NCBI RefSeq assembly: GCF_017355785.1
Contig: NZ_JAFEWE010000010.1
Coordinates: forward strand, 1 to 64,000
Direction: 5' to 3'
From: Desertivirga arenae
GTDB lineage: Bacteria; Bacteroidota; Bacteroidia; Sphingobacteriales; Sphingobacteriaceae
Length of the DNA stretch: 64,000 nucleotides
A program made the translations under genes and the position numbers. Shown in pieces: positions 16,139 through 25,425 of this stretch. Numbering within the stretch: position 1 is the first letter of the stretch; each line of letters opens with the position of its first letter. The notes beneath the pieces were generated by a model. It did no database searches and had not been told where the DNA came from. It worked only from the letters and a program-made list of their open reading frames with translations.

Positions 16139-16825
16139 CTAGGCTTCAAACTTGTATCCTACTCCCTTCACGGTGCTTACGTAGTTTTCGCCAAGCTTTT
16201 CGCGCAGCTTTCTGATGTGTACATCTATTGTACGATTGGTTACCACTACAGAGTCTTCCCAAATACTTTTCAATATCACCTCTCTGGTATAAACCTTTCC
16301 TGGCTTGGAAGCAAGCAAATACAATAACTCAAATTCCTTTTTTGCGAGCACTGTTTTTTCACCGTGTCTGTAAACGAGGTAAGTTTCGCGGTCTATGACT
16401 AAATCAGAGATCTCCAATTTATTTTCTGCAACGTCTTCTGTCTGGCTATTTCTCCTTAAGATAGCATTTATCCGGCTAACAAGGGCTCTTGGTTTTATTG
16501 GCTTGGCGATGTAATCATCAGCGCCAACGTTGAATCCCGCAATCTCTGAATATTCTTCACTGCGGGCAGTTAAAAACACCATGAACGTGTTTTTAAATTC
16601 ATTCATTGTGCGTAGTAGTCTGCATGCCTCGATACCATCCATCTTAGGCATCATTATATCAAGAATGATAAGATCTGGATGAACTTTCTTTGCTTCAGAA
16701 ACACCTTCTTGTCCATTAGAGGCAGTATAAACCTGATAACCTTCTTTTTTAAGATTATATTCTATAAGCTCACGGATATCCGGTTCGTCATCTACAATGA
16801 GAATTTTTTGCTTTGTTGAACTCAT
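16139..16825 (-). CDS. PhoB/OmpR-type response regulator
   Basis: A 228-residue two-component regulator. The receiver domain (about 5-122) has the acidic pocket Asp12-Asp13, the phospho-acceptor Asp56 in LIILDIMMP, Thr in FLTARSEE, and Lys in AKPIKP. The C-terminal winged helix (about 130-228) has EFELLYLLASKPGKVYTRE, the recognition helix VVTNRTIDVHIRKLREKLG and the closing wing VKGVGYKFE. No histidine kinase is adjacent, so it is an orphan here. Similar orphan PhoB-like regulators are common in Bacteroidota. About 100 bp separates its start from the TlpA-like gene stop. Confidence 0.93.
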   Translation of the reverse strand: MSSTKQKILIVDDEPDIRELIEYNLKKEGYQVYTASNGQEGVSEAKKVHPDLIILDIMMPKMDGIEACRLLRTMNEFKNTFMVFLTARSEEYSEIAGFNVGADDYIAKPIKPRALVSRINAILRRNSQTEDVAENKLEISDLVIDRETYLVYRHGEKTVLAKKEFELLYLLASKPGKVYTREVILKSIWEDSVVVTNRTIDVHIRKLREKLGENYVSTVKGVGYKFEA

Positions 16826-16928
16826 GACTTTATTTTATGCCACTAAAGTATAACGAGAACTGCAGGAAACAGTTAAGGCAATATTAAATAATTGTTAAGA
16901 ATTACAAATCCTTAACACAACGATGAGT

Positions 16929-18029
16929 TTATCTCAATGTTTTCTTTAAGAATTCTTCAAGCTGATTGCCCCGAAGGTTTTTTGCTACGATCTTCCCTTG
17001 CGGATCTATAAGAAATGAAGAAGGTAATGCCTCTACCTGGTATTTCTTAGCGATGTTGCTTTCCCACTGATTAAGCTCCGAAACATGATTCCAACTAAGA
17101 TGATCGTCATTGATAGCTTTCTTCCATGCATCCTTTGAATTATCAAGAGAAACACCGAGAATAGTAAAGTTTTTACCACTGTAGGCCTTGTACTGCTTAA
17201 CAAGATTTGGATTTTCCTCGCGGCAAGGAGGACACCAGGAAGCCCAAAAGTCTATAAGAACATACTTTCCTCTTAAACTGGATAGCTTAATATTAGATCC
17301 TTCAAGAGATGGGGCTTCGAACTCAGGAGCTGTCTGTCCTATAGCAAGACTCTTTATTTTGTCTGTGTAAGCAAGGAACTCCTGCACTGCTTTATTGTTA
17401 GCGAACTTACCCTTGATCTGTTCTGCATATGCAACTACTGGTTGCTCGTATTGCGTGCGATCAAGAGAGCTCATAGCATAAAATCCCGCGAGGTTATCCT
17501 TATTCTCGTTACCAAACTTAATAGAGGCCTGCGCAAACTCATCCATGTTTTCTTGAAAAACAGGCGTCATTACTGCTACTATGGAATCTCTTAAAGCAGG
17601 GTTCTTCGAAACCGTCTCTTCGTATCTACGCTGTAACTCGGCAAATTTCTTTTGGTGGGAAGCGCTTATTTTATTAAAGTCCTCTAACTTATCAGCCAGT
17701 TCTGAACCATCAATAGTATACTCGCCAGAAGGATTTTTATAATCTGCCCTAAATTCAAGGTCATCACCATTCTGCGCCAGTAATAAATAGTTCTTTTCAC
17801 CAGGGGTAACAATAAAATAGAAATCAGGATCAGGTGAAGCTACATTGAATTTAAACTCCTTGTCTTCATTTAATAAAGCAGAGTCAACCACCATACCCTG
17901 CTTATATAAATAAACCTGCTTAATAGTGTCTGCATTTTCGAGTTTCCCGTTCAAGGTAAACTGATCTTTATTTTTACAAGCCGCAAGTAACGCCACCAGC
18001 ACTAAGGCTGCTCCTGAAATCCTTCTCAC
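16929..18029 (-). CDS. TlpA-like thiol-disulfide reductase lipoprotein with DUF4369 domain
   Basis: A 366-residue lipoprotein anchored through Cys18 (LLAACK). The N-terminal half matches the DUF4369 beta domain common in Bacteroidota (FTLNGKLENADTIKQVYLYK), followed by a charged helical linker. The C-terminal thioredoxin fold from about 230 carries the active site CPPC in WASWCPPCREEN and the cis-Pro region ALPSSFLID. It should reduce or resolve disulfides in the periplasm, for instance in cytochrome maturation. Translation begins at GTG (18029), which overlaps the gatB stop as GTGA, so the two genes are translationally coupled. Confidence 0.9.
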   Translation of the reverse strand: MRRISGAALVLVALLAACKNKDQFTLNGKLENADTIKQVYLYKQGMVVDSALLNEDKEFKFNVASPDPDFYFIVTPGEKNYLLLAQNGDDLEFRADYKNPSGEYTIDGSELADKLEDFNKISASHQKKFAELQRRYEETVSKNPALRDSIVAVMTPVFQENMDEFAQASIKFGNENKDNLAGFYAMSSLDRTQYEQPVVAYAEQIKGKFANNKAVQEFLAYTDKIKSLAIGQTAPEFEAPSLEGSNIKLSSLRGKYVLIDFWASWCPPCREENPNLVKQYKAYSGKNFTILGVSLDNSKDAWKKAINDDHLSWNHVSELNQWESNIAKKYQVEALPSSFLIDPQGKIVAKNLRGNQLEEFLKKTLR

Positions 18030-19510
18030 TTTAATGATTCTATTTTCTGTATAAGTAGTTTATTCGCTGTTTTAGGATCTATCTTTCCTCCGGAAAGTTT
18101 CATCAACTCTCCCATAAACAAACCTAAAACGCCTTTTTTCCCTTTATTGTATTCAGCTACTTTATCCGGGAATTTATTTACGGCCTGATCAATCAGCTGA
18201 GACAGCTGGTCTTCATCTGTGTCAATAACCAGGTTCAATTCATGTACGATCGTATCCACTGTTTTGTCCGGAGAATTAACCAATGCAGGAAACACCTGTT
18301 GTGTTGCTGCTGAATTGTTTATCTTGCCTGAATCTACCAGGGAGATGATCTCTGAGATTGATTTAGCAGAAATACCCAGTTCTGAAGCATCCTTCCCTTT
18401 CTCGTTTATAAGCGATTGCAAAGGCCCATTTACCCAGTTTGAAGCAGACTTATAATTTTTAGTGTAAGTAGCGATCTCTTCATAGAAATCTGCTACGGCC
18501 TTATCATTAGTTAACTGAACAGCGTCACTTTCTGACAAGCCGAATTGTGTCATATATTTCTTGATCCTTTGTTCAGGAAGCTCAGGTAGAGTATTACGAA
18601 GGCTTTCCACCCATTCTTCCGTTAAATGAAGCGGAGGCATGTCTGGCTCGGGGAAATACCGGTAATCCAGAGCCATTTCTTTAGAACGAAGTACGGAAGT
18701 AACTCCTGTAGCTGCGTCAAAATTCAACGTATTTTGATCTATCTTACCGCCTTCTTCAATAACGCTAACCTGCCGTTTAAATTCGTAAGTTATCGCTCTT
18801 TGCAGATTTCTTATAGAGTTCAGGTTCTTTACCTCACAACGGCAACCGTACTCGGTTTCTCCTTTTAACCTTACAGAAATATTAGCGTCGCAACGTAGGC
18901 TACCCTCTTCCATATTTCCATCACACACGCCAAGGTAGCGAACAATTTTCCGAACCTCTGAAAGATAAGCGGCTGCTTCTTCTGCAGAACGAATATCCGG
19001 TTCGGACACTATCTCCAACAAGGGAACACCAGCACGGTTCAGGTCAATAAGTGAATACTTATCGTCTCTGTCGTGCATGCTTTTTCCGGCGTCTTCCTCC
19101 ATATGGATACGGTTTAACCTGATCTGCTTCGACGGTTTATCCTTTGAAGAAATAGTTACATAACCATCTTTACAAATAGGCAACTCATCCTGGGTGATCT
19201 GATAACCTTTAGGGAGGTCAGCGTAGAAATAGTTTTTCCTGTCAAAGCGATTAACCAAGTTAATACGGCAATGAGTAGCGAGGCCTAATTTTACTGCATA
19301 GGTAACAACTTCCCGGTTCACTTTAGGTAAAGTTCCAGGCAAACCCAGTGAAATTGGAGTGGTATGTTTATTTGGCTCAGCGCCAAAGAAAGCAGGATCT
19401 GAAGAGAAGATCTTTGTTTTGGTAGATAATTGAGCATGGATCTCTAATCCTATCACAAGTTCATACTTATCAAGAACTTCGTCATTAAGTTTTTTTGGTT
19501 CTGCAGCCAT
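18026..19510 (-). CDS. gatB: Asp/Glu-tRNA amidotransferase subunit B
   Basis: A 494-residue subunit of the GatCAB amidotransferase. It begins MAAEPKKLNDEVLDKYELVIGLEIHAQLSTKTKIFS; the GLEIHAQL string is the family N-terminal signature. An alternative ATG three codons earlier and a TTG further upstream exist, but the family pattern fits 19510. PLLEIVSEPDIRS, EEGSLRCDANIS and DYRYFPEPDMPPL are further hallmarks, and the YqeY-like tail ends in a helical KGKKGVLGLFMGELMK region. It overlaps the downstream TlpA-like lipoprotein by four bases. gatC lies 8 kb away and gatA is not in the window. Confidence 0.94.
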   Translation of the reverse strand: MAAEPKKLNDEVLDKYELVIGLEIHAQLSTKTKIFSSDPAFFGAEPNKHTTPISLGLPGTLPKVNREVVTYAVKLGLATHCRINLVNRFDRKNYFYADLPKGYQITQDELPICKDGYVTISSKDKPSKQIRLNRIHMEEDAGKSMHDRDDKYSLIDLNRAGVPLLEIVSEPDIRSAEEAAAYLSEVRKIVRYLGVCDGNMEEGSLRCDANISVRLKGETEYGCRCEVKNLNSIRNLQRAITYEFKRQVSVIEEGGKIDQNTLNFDAATGVTSVLRSKEMALDYRYFPEPDMPPLHLTEEWVESLRNTLPELPEQRIKKYMTQFGLSESDAVQLTNDKAVADFYEEIATYTKNYKSASNWVNGPLQSLINEKGKDASELGISAKSISEIISLVDSGKINNSAATQQVFPALVNSPDKTVDTIVHELNLVIDTDEDQLSQLIDQAVNKFPDKVAEYNKGKKGVLGLFMGELMKLSGGKIDPKTANKLLIQKIESLK

Positions 19511-19603
19511 TAAAGTCATTAGGCCAAATATACTACTTCTGATCAAAATTTATAATTGATGGCATGAACTTTGAAATTTTGGTAATACATCAAAATCTAT
19601 CTT

Positions 19604-20065
19604 ATGAAAAAAATAATTTACACTGCAGTAATGCTGTGCATGGTATTGGCCGTAGGTACCGTTAATGCACAGGAACAAAAACGTTCTTCCGGTAATATTT
19701 CAGAACAACCATTATGGGGACCAGTTGGCTATAACACTGTGGCTTACTATTTTATCCCTGAAGTTAAATCCTATTATAGTGTGGCTGAAAAGAAATTCAT
19801 TTATTTAGACCAAGGCAAATGGATGCAAGCTGAAGCGCTTCCTGAAGTTTATAAAAACGTGGATCTGTATTCAGCGTATAAAGTGGTGATCAACCGCCCC
19901 GAACCCTATCTTAATTACAAGGCACATGTCCTGAGATACGGACACTATAGTGACCAGAAAAACAAACAGGTAGCTATTGCCAATAGTACTAACTCAAAAT
20001 ATTTTGTTATTAATGGTCATCCAAAAGCATCAGAAGAACAGGCCTCTGTAAATAAGGATAATTAG
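19604..20065 (+). CDS. Secreted hypothetical protein
   Basis: A 153-residue protein with a clear signal peptide (MKKIIYTAVMLCMVLAVG, cleavage after NAQ near residue 22). The mature part is rich in Tyr and Trp (PLWGPVGYNTVAYYF, KSYYSVAEKKFIYLDQGKW), continues with a YSAYKVVINRPEPYLNY strand and ends in a polar tail. I do not recognise a named domain; the repeated strand-like segments suggest a small periplasmic or surface beta protein. It is a single-gene unit, divergent from gatB with 93 bp between starts, and has a strong terminator. Relatives are expected mainly in Sphingobacteriaceae, which is inference. Confidence 0.75.
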   Translation: MKKIIYTAVMLCMVLAVGTVNAQEQKRSSGNISEQPLWGPVGYNTVAYYFIPEVKSYYSVAEKKFIYLDQGKWMQAEALPEVYKNVDLYSAYKVVINRPEPYLNYKAHVLRYGHYSDQKNKQVAIANSTNSKYFVINGHPKASEEQASVNKDN

Positions 20066-20108
20066 GTAGATGTATTAGGAATAACTGTAAAAAACTTCAA
20101 CGAACTTG

Positions 20109-20140
20109 AGCGGCTTCTTAGATAGAAGCCGCTTTTATTT
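20109..20140 (+). terminator. Terminator after the secreted hypothetical gene
   Basis: AGCGGCTTCT pairs perfectly with AGAAGCCGCT around a 5-base loop and is followed by TTTATTTT. It sits between this gene and the convergent kdsA stop codon. Confidence 0.9.
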
Positions 20141-20145
20141 TGGCC

Positions 20146-20958
20146 CTAAAGTACCGCCTGTCTAACTTTAATAAGCTTTTCAAGCAGTTGCTCTAATAAA
20201 GTAAGGTGCAACATATTAGCCCCATCAGACTTCGCGTTCTCTGGCTCAGGATGTGTTTCAATAAACAACCCATCTGCACCGACTGCAATCGCAGCCTTTG
20301 AAATTGTCTCAATTAAGGCCGGTTTTCCACCAGTTACTCCTGAAGATTGGTTAGGCTGTTGTAAAGAATGTGTACAATCCATCACAACTGGCACGCCAAA
20401 TGAGCGCATCTCCGGAATATTCCGATAATCAACAATAAGATCCTGATAACCAAAGGTATTTCCCCTGTCGGTTAATATTACATTGTTATTTCCGGAGTCT
20501 TTAACCTTATCAACTGCAAATTGCATAGAAGAAGCAGAAAGAAACTGGCCCTTTTTAATATTTACCGTCTTACCTGTCTTTGCTGCTGCAATAAGGAGGT
20601 CAGTTTGTCGACACAGGAAAGCTGGGATCTGCAATACGTCTACGTATTCTGCCGCCATCACTGCCTCACTACTTTCGTGAATGTCGGTTACCGTTGGCAC
20701 TCCGAACTCCTTACTAATCTTTGCTAGTATTTTCAGAGCCTTTTCATCCCCGATACCTGTGAAAGAATCTATCCGAGACCGGTTTGCCTTTTTATAAGAT
20801 CCCTTGAATATATAAGGGATATTCAGCCGATCTGTGATAGTTACGATCTTCTCTGCTATACGAAGTGCGATATCTTCTCCTTCAATAGCACATGGGCCAG
20901 CCATTAAGAAAAAGTTCTTACTGTCGGCATGTTTGATGTTTGGGACGTTAAGGATCAT
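20146..20958 (-). CDS. kdsA: Kdo-8-phosphate synthase
   Basis: A 270-residue aldolase-type synthase that condenses arabinose 5-phosphate with phosphoenolpyruvate to Kdo 8-phosphate. Conserved strings include FLMAGPCAIEGED at the start, the PFKGSYKKANRS-like IFKGSYKKANRSR (PEP and A5P binding), VDVLQIPAFLCRQTDL, NIKKGQFL, TDRGNTFGYQDLIVD and VVMDCTHSLQQPN. The Cys in MDCTH and the absence of the metal-free Asn variant hint at neither class firmly; the class is not settled here. TATTTTCG lies about 5-12 bp upstream of the ATG and may be the -7 element of a nearly leaderless transcript. Confidence 0.95.
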   Translation of the reverse strand: MILNVPNIKHADSKNFFLMAGPCAIEGEDIALRIAEKIVTITDRLNIPYIFKGSYKKANRSRIDSFTGIGDEKALKILAKISKEFGVPTVTDIHESSEAVMAAEYVDVLQIPAFLCRQTDLLIAAAKTGKTVNIKKGQFLSASSMQFAVDKVKDSGNNNVILTDRGNTFGYQDLIVDYRNIPEMRSFGVPVVMDCTHSLQQPNQSSGVTGGKPALIETISKAAIAVGADGLFIETHPEPENAKSDGANMLHLTLLEQLLEKLIKVRQAVL

Positions 20959-20963
20959 AGTAC

Positions 20964-21012
20964 GAAAATAAAAAAGTCGGAAGACATAACCAGTGGGTTA
21001 GCGTTCCGACTT
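20964..21012 (-). terminator. Terminator after recQ
   Basis: On the minus strand AAGTCGGAA pairs with TTCCGACTT across a 21-base loop, followed by TTTTATTTTCG. The T-rich tail overlaps the presumed kdsA promoter word. Confidence 0.8.
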
Positions 21013-21033
21013 CAAGTTTTTATAATTTTTTAA

Positions 21034-23223
21034 TTAGTTTCCTAATTCAGAAAGGAATTTTATCCTCATTAACTGAAGCTCTTCTAAAGTATAATCGTCG
21101 CTGCCTAATTCTTTTAAAGCATCTTCGACTGAATCTGCCTCGGCCGAACGGAAATAATCGAATACTTCATCCTGGCGATCTTCATCAATCAGCTCATCTA
21201 TATAATAATCCAAATTTAATTTAGTCCCTGAATTTACAATAGATTCAACCTCACGAATAATATCTTCATAACTAATACCCTTAGAAGAGGCAATGTCTTC
21301 CAGTGATATTTTACGATCTATATTTTGAATGATGGAAACCTTTAAGGCGGATTTATTGGCAGTGCTTTTTATAACAAGATCAACCGGACGGTCGATATCA
21401 TTCTCTTCTACGTATTTCTTAATAAGTTCAATGAAAGGAGCACCAAATTTCATTGCCTTACCAGCTCCCACCCCCTGGATTTGTTTCAACTCGTCGACTG
21501 AAACAGGATAGTGAGTACACATTTCCTCAAGAGAAGGATCCTGAAAGACTACAAAAGGAGGCAAGTTTTTCTGCTTTGCGATCTTCTTACGTAAATCCTT
21601 CAACATCTGAAGCAGCTCCGTATCCAATGCACCTGTTCCTTGCTGAGCACCGTCTTCCTGCTCGTCTTCTCCAGTTTCCATCTGCCTGTTCAATATAAAA
21701 CGGATGGAATGAGGGGATTCTATGAATGCTTTTCCAGACTTGGTCAAATGGAGCAGGCCATAATTATCTATATCCTTAGAGATATAGTTGTTCAGTAATG
21801 CCTGTCTAAGAAGGGACTTCCAAAGAATTATTCCATCTTCCTTGCCACTACCAAATAACTCATGTTTGTTTTGATCGTAGGCTGAAATCTGAGAGGTCTC
21901 CTCTCCTATCATGAAATTAATAATGTGATGGTCGTCGAACTTTTCACCAAACTCTTCTATCAGCTTCAGAACTTGCTGAAGCTTTTCTGATCCATCAAAA
22001 TAAGTTTTGGTAGCCCGGCAATTATCACACATTTCGCCACATCCTGCTTCATTAAAATTCTCACCGAAATAATGAAGTATTTGCTTTCTTCTACAAACAG
22101 ATGATTCTGCGTAATCAATTACCTCTTTTAATATCTGGGTTCCAATTTCACGTTCTGAAACTGGCTTGTCTTTCATAAACTTAGCCAGCTTATCTATATC
22201 TTTCTCAGAATAGAAAGCAACACATACCCCTTCTCCACCATCACGACCAGCACGACCAGTTTCCTGATAGTACCCCTCCATACTCTTTGGAATATCATGG
22301 TGGATGACAAAACGAACATCTGGTTTATCGATGCCCATACCGAAAGCAATTGTGGCAACAATTACCTCAACCTCTTCCATAAGGAACTTATCCTGTGTAT
22401 CGGCGCGCACCTTGGCATCTAAACCAGCGTGGTAAGGAAGAGCCTTAATCCCATTTAAATTTAAAGCTTCTGCAACCTCCTCTACCTTTTTCCTGCTTAA
22501 GCAATAAACAATGCCTGTTTTACCACTATGTCCTTTAATGAAGCGAATGATCTCCTTCATGATGTTCTTTTTAGGTCTTACTTCGTAAAAGAGGTTAGAT
22601 CTATTAAAAGAAGATTTGAATAAAGTAGCGTCGTTCATCTGCAGGTTCTTAATAATATCCTGCTGTACTTTAGGGGTAGCGGTCGCTGTTAAAGCTATAA
22701 TCGGAATATTCTCGCCCAGATTGCTGATCACCTGACGGATCTTTCTATACTCTGGCCTGAAATCATGCCCCCATTCTGAAATACAGTGAGCCTCGTCTAC
22801 AGCGACGAAAGAAACTGTGATCAAACGTAAAAAATCAACATTCTCTGCTTTCGCTAAAGACTCTGGCGCAACGTAAAGCAATTTTGTTTCTCCACTAAGA
22901 ACGTCTTGTTTAACTTTTGTTATCTCAGACTTATTTAATGACGAATTCAGAAAGTGTGCAATACTATCTGTTCCTCCAAAAGCACGTAACTGATCAACCT
23001 GATTCTTCATCAAGGCAATCAGAGGTGAAATTACCACGGCAGTCCCCTCGCTCATTAAAGCAGGCAATTGGTAGCAAATAGATTTGCCCCCGCCTGTCGG
23101 CATTATTACGAATGTGTCTTTTTTCTGTAGTATATTAGTTATGATAGCTTCTTGCTCACCTTTGAAATTATCGAAGCCAAAAAAGTTCTGTAAATTATCG
23201 AATAATGATTTCTTTATCTCCAT
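21034..23223 (-). CDS. recQ: ATP-dependent DNA helicase RecQ
   Basis: A 729-residue RecQ helicase. The start at 23223 gives MEIKKSLFDNLQNFFG, the normal RecQ N terminus; the longer frame upstream overlaps the divergent kdsD leader. Walker A is MPTGGGKSICYQLP, motif II is VDEAHCISEWGHDFRPEY, and motif VI is QETGRAGRDG. The RecQ-Ct zinc site shows CRRKQILHYFGE followed by CGEMCDNC. An HRDC domain lies near residues 500-590 and the last 130 residues form a helical extension seen in Bacteroidota RecQ proteins. It unwinds DNA in recombination and repair. It diverges from kdsD with 95 bp between starts. Confidence 0.94.
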   Translation of the reverse strand: MEIKKSLFDNLQNFFGFDNFKGEQEAIITNILQKKDTFVIMPTGGGKSICYQLPALMSEGTAVVISPLIALMKNQVDQLRAFGGTDSIAHFLNSSLNKSEITKVKQDVLSGETKLLYVAPESLAKAENVDFLRLITVSFVAVDEAHCISEWGHDFRPEYRKIRQVISNLGENIPIIALTATATPKVQQDIIKNLQMNDATLFKSSFNRSNLFYEVRPKKNIMKEIIRFIKGHSGKTGIVYCLSRKKVEEVAEALNLNGIKALPYHAGLDAKVRADTQDKFLMEEVEVIVATIAFGMGIDKPDVRFVIHHDIPKSMEGYYQETGRAGRDGGEGVCVAFYSEKDIDKLAKFMKDKPVSEREIGTQILKEVIDYAESSVCRRKQILHYFGENFNEAGCGEMCDNCRATKTYFDGSEKLQQVLKLIEEFGEKFDDHHIINFMIGEETSQISAYDQNKHELFGSGKEDGIILWKSLLRQALLNNYISKDIDNYGLLHLTKSGKAFIESPHSIRFILNRQMETGEDEQEDGAQQGTGALDTELLQMLKDLRKKIAKQKNLPPFVVFQDPSLEEMCTHYPVSVDELKQIQGVGAGKAMKFGAPFIELIKKYVEENDIDRPVDLVIKSTANKSALKVSIIQNIDRKISLEDIASSKGISYEDIIREVESIVNSGTKLNLDYYIDELIDEDRQDEVFDYFRSAEADSVEDALKELGSDDYTLEELQLMRIKFLSELGN

Positions 23224-23275
23224 CGTCCTCACCGGGAAATTATTTAGAAAGGCTAAATTTAACGTCAAAATAACA

Positions 23276-23283
23276 TATTTTTG
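23276..23283 (+). promoter_or_regulatory. Probable -7 promoter element of kdsD-manC
   Basis: TATTTTTG is an exact match to the Bacteroidota TAnnTTTG element and lies 36 bp upstream of the kdsD start. No clear TTG is found 19-21 bp upstream of it, so the promoter is only half supported. Confidence 0.45.
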
Positions 23284-23318
23284 CCGGAAAATCGTATGAT
23301 TATTTAAAAAAAGATTAT

Positions 23319-24284
23319 TTGAAAACAATTACTGATATCATACAAATTGCCCAAAGGACATTGCAAATTGAATCGGAAGGCATTTCCGGGTTAATGTCTA
23401 AACTAAATAATGACTTTGCCCTGATAGTAGAAAAGATACTTGGATTAAAAGGCAGGGTAATTATTACAGGGGTTGGGAAGAGCGGAATCATTGCTCAGAA
23501 GATCGTAGCCACATTTAACTCAACGGGTACTCCTGCTATCTTTATGCATGCCGCTGATGCTATCCATGGAGATTTGGGCATTATTCAGGATGATGATCTG
23601 GTTATATGTATTTCAAAAAGTGGGAATACTCCTGAAATCAAGGTCCTTGTTCCCCTTCTTAAACTTGCCGGAAACCCTTTGGTAGCGATGGTGGGCGATC
23701 GTTCATCTTACCTGGCGAAACAAGCTAATTACATCATCGATACAACTGTCGAAAAAGAAGCTTGTCCGCACAACCTTGCTCCAACCACCAGCACTACGGC
23801 ACAACTAGTGATGGGTGATATCCTTGCGGTATGTCTGCTGGAATGCAGAGAATTTACCACTGCCGACTTTGCCAAATATCATCCGGGTGGTTCTCTAGGA
23901 AAAAGGCTATACCTTAAAGTAGCTGATATTTACATTCATAACGAGAAGCCAGAGGTAGATCCGGATGCATCGATTAAAAAGGTAATTCTGGAGATCACCA
24001 AAAACAGGCTTGGAGCTGTTGCAGTAGTAGACCAGGGCCGGATAGCGGGTATTATTACTGATGGGGATATCAGGCGAATGATGGAGAAGTTCGATTTGTA
24101 TGATGGATTAACGGCAAAGGACATTATGGGTACAAGTCCGAAACAAATTGCAAGTGAAGAGCTTGCTGCAACTGCTTTCGATGTAATGCGTGCAAATAAT
24201 ATCACTCAATTAATAGTTACTGAAGGAAATATTTACAAAGGAATCATACATTTACACGATTTACTAAAAGAAGGATTTTTATAA
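23319..24284 (+). CDS. kdsD: Arabinose-5-phosphate isomerase (KpsF/GutQ family)
   Basis: A 321-residue enzyme that converts ribulose 5-phosphate to arabinose 5-phosphate, the first committed step to Kdo. The SIS domain (about 30-175) has VIITGVGKSGIIAQKIVATF, STGTPAIFMHAADAIHGDLG and the HNLAPTTSTT string. Two CBS motifs follow at about 205-320. The start must be TTG at 23319, since no in-frame ATG exists nearby and KTITDIIQIAQRTLQIE is the conserved N terminus. A three-codon ATG-ATT-ATT-TAA frame sits 23 bp upstream. manC follows 9 bp later and is co-transcribed. Confidence 0.92.
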   Translation: MKTITDIIQIAQRTLQIESEGISGLMSKLNNDFALIVEKILGLKGRVIITGVGKSGIIAQKIVATFNSTGTPAIFMHAADAIHGDLGIIQDDDLVICISKSGNTPEIKVLVPLLKLAGNPLVAMVGDRSSYLAKQANYIIDTTVEKEACPHNLAPTTSTTAQLVMGDILAVCLLECREFTTADFAKYHPGGSLGKRLYLKVADIYIHNEKPEVDPDASIKKVILEITKNRLGAVAVVDQGRIAGIITDGDIRRMMEKFDLYDGLTAKDIMGTSPKQIASEELAATAFDVMRANNITQLIVTEGNIYKGIIHLHDLLKEGFL

Positions 24285-24293
24285 TATATACAA

Positions 24294-25376
24294 ATGAAGG
24301 ACTTTTATGCCGTAATTATGGCCGGTGGCATTGGGAGCCGCTTTTGGCCGATTAGCCGAACCGCACATCCAAAACAATTTATCGACATTTTGGGTACAGG
24401 GAAAACCCTTATTCAACATACCTATGATCGCTTTCTTAAAATTGTTCCCAAAGAGAATATTTATATTGTAACCAACGACATTTACAGAGATCTGGTTAAA
24501 GAACAATTACCAGACATCTCTGATTCGCAAGTATTAGGTGAACCTGTAATGAGAAATACAGCACCATGTATTGCTTACGCTTGTCATAAAATAAGTCTCT
24601 TAAACCCAAATGCTTCTATCGTTGTCGCGCCTTCAGATCACCTGATCACTGATACAGATGAATTTGTAAGGAACATTAACGATTCATTGAAAACAGCTGT
24701 TGAACATCAGTGCCTGGTTACTCTAGGTATCAAACCATCTCGTCCTGATACAGGATACGGATATATTCAATATAACTCACATACCATAGGTGAGAACTTT
24801 CATAAGGTTAAAACCTTCACAGAAAAACCAAATCTTGAACTGGCTAAGACCTTTGTTCAAAGTGGAGATTTCTTGTGGAATGCAGGGATATTCGTATGGT
24901 CGGCGACAGCTATCTTAAAAGCTTTTGCGAGCTACCTTCCAGAGATGAATGATATCTTTGTAGAAGGAGAAAGCGTTTTCAATACAGAAGCAGAGCAAGC
25001 ATTCATTCAAAATGCCTACTATCAGTGTACTAATATTTCCATTGATTATGGTATTATGGAGAAAGCTGACAATGTGTATGTATTACCAACTGATTTCGGA
25101 TGGTCAGATCTTGGTACCTGGGCTTCTGTATACGAGCTAGCAGAAAAAGACTATGTGGGGAATGCGGTTATACCGTCAGATAAGGTTATCATGTATGATT
25201 CCTCTAACTGTATGGTGAATGTACCTGGAGAGAAACTGGTAATCCTACAAGGACTACATGATTACATTGTAGTGGAAGCGAATAATACGTTGATGATCTG
25301 CCCTAAGTCACAGGAACAAGCGGTTAAACAAATCGTTGCTGATGTGAAGGGAAGATTTGGAACAGAATACATCTAA
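24294..25376 (+). CDS. manC: Mannose-1-phosphate guanylyltransferase
   Basis: A 360-residue nucleotidyltransferase making GDP-mannose for polysaccharide or glycan synthesis. The nucleotide-binding signature is VIMAGGIGSRFWPISR, followed by HPKQFIDILG, NTAPCIAYA, VVAPSDHLI and FTEKPNLELA. The end of the catalytic domain shows FGWSDLGTW. The length matches the single-domain form without a fused phosphomannose isomerase. It follows kdsD by 9 bp, which links GDP-mannose and Kdo supply in one transcript. A symmetrical hairpin follows the stop. Confidence 0.93.
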   Translation: MKDFYAVIMAGGIGSRFWPISRTAHPKQFIDILGTGKTLIQHTYDRFLKIVPKENIYIVTNDIYRDLVKEQLPDISDSQVLGEPVMRNTAPCIAYACHKISLLNPNASIVVAPSDHLITDTDEFVRNINDSLKTAVEHQCLVTLGIKPSRPDTGYGYIQYNSHTIGENFHKVKTFTEKPNLELAKTFVQSGDFLWNAGIFVWSATAILKAFASYLPEMNDIFVEGESVFNTEAEQAFIQNAYYQCTNISIDYGIMEKADNVYVLPTDFGWSDLGTWASVYELAEKDYVGNAVIPSDKVIMYDSSNCMVNVPGEKLVILQGLHDYIVVEANNTLMICPKSQEQAVKQIVADVKGRFGTEYI

Positions 25377-25391
25377 GTTAAATTAGATACA

Positions 25392-25423
25392 GAAATCTGA
25401 GAATCTAAGCATTCTCAGATTTC
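25392..25423. terminator. Perfect 13-bp hairpin between convergent manC and kdsC
   Basis: GAAATCTGAGAAT pairs exactly with ATTCTCAGATTTC around a 6-base loop. The T-rich tail is short on both strands (TTCTAT on +), so termination is likely but less certain than for the other hairpins. It is positioned between two convergent stop codons. Confidence 0.65.
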
Positions 25424-25425
25424 TT

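Noticed and set aside
23224-23328. Longer RecQ start at 23328
   Set aside because: The extra 35 residues are AT-rich non-conserved sequence over the divergent kdsD leader. RecQ proteins normally begin near MEIKKSLFDNLQ.
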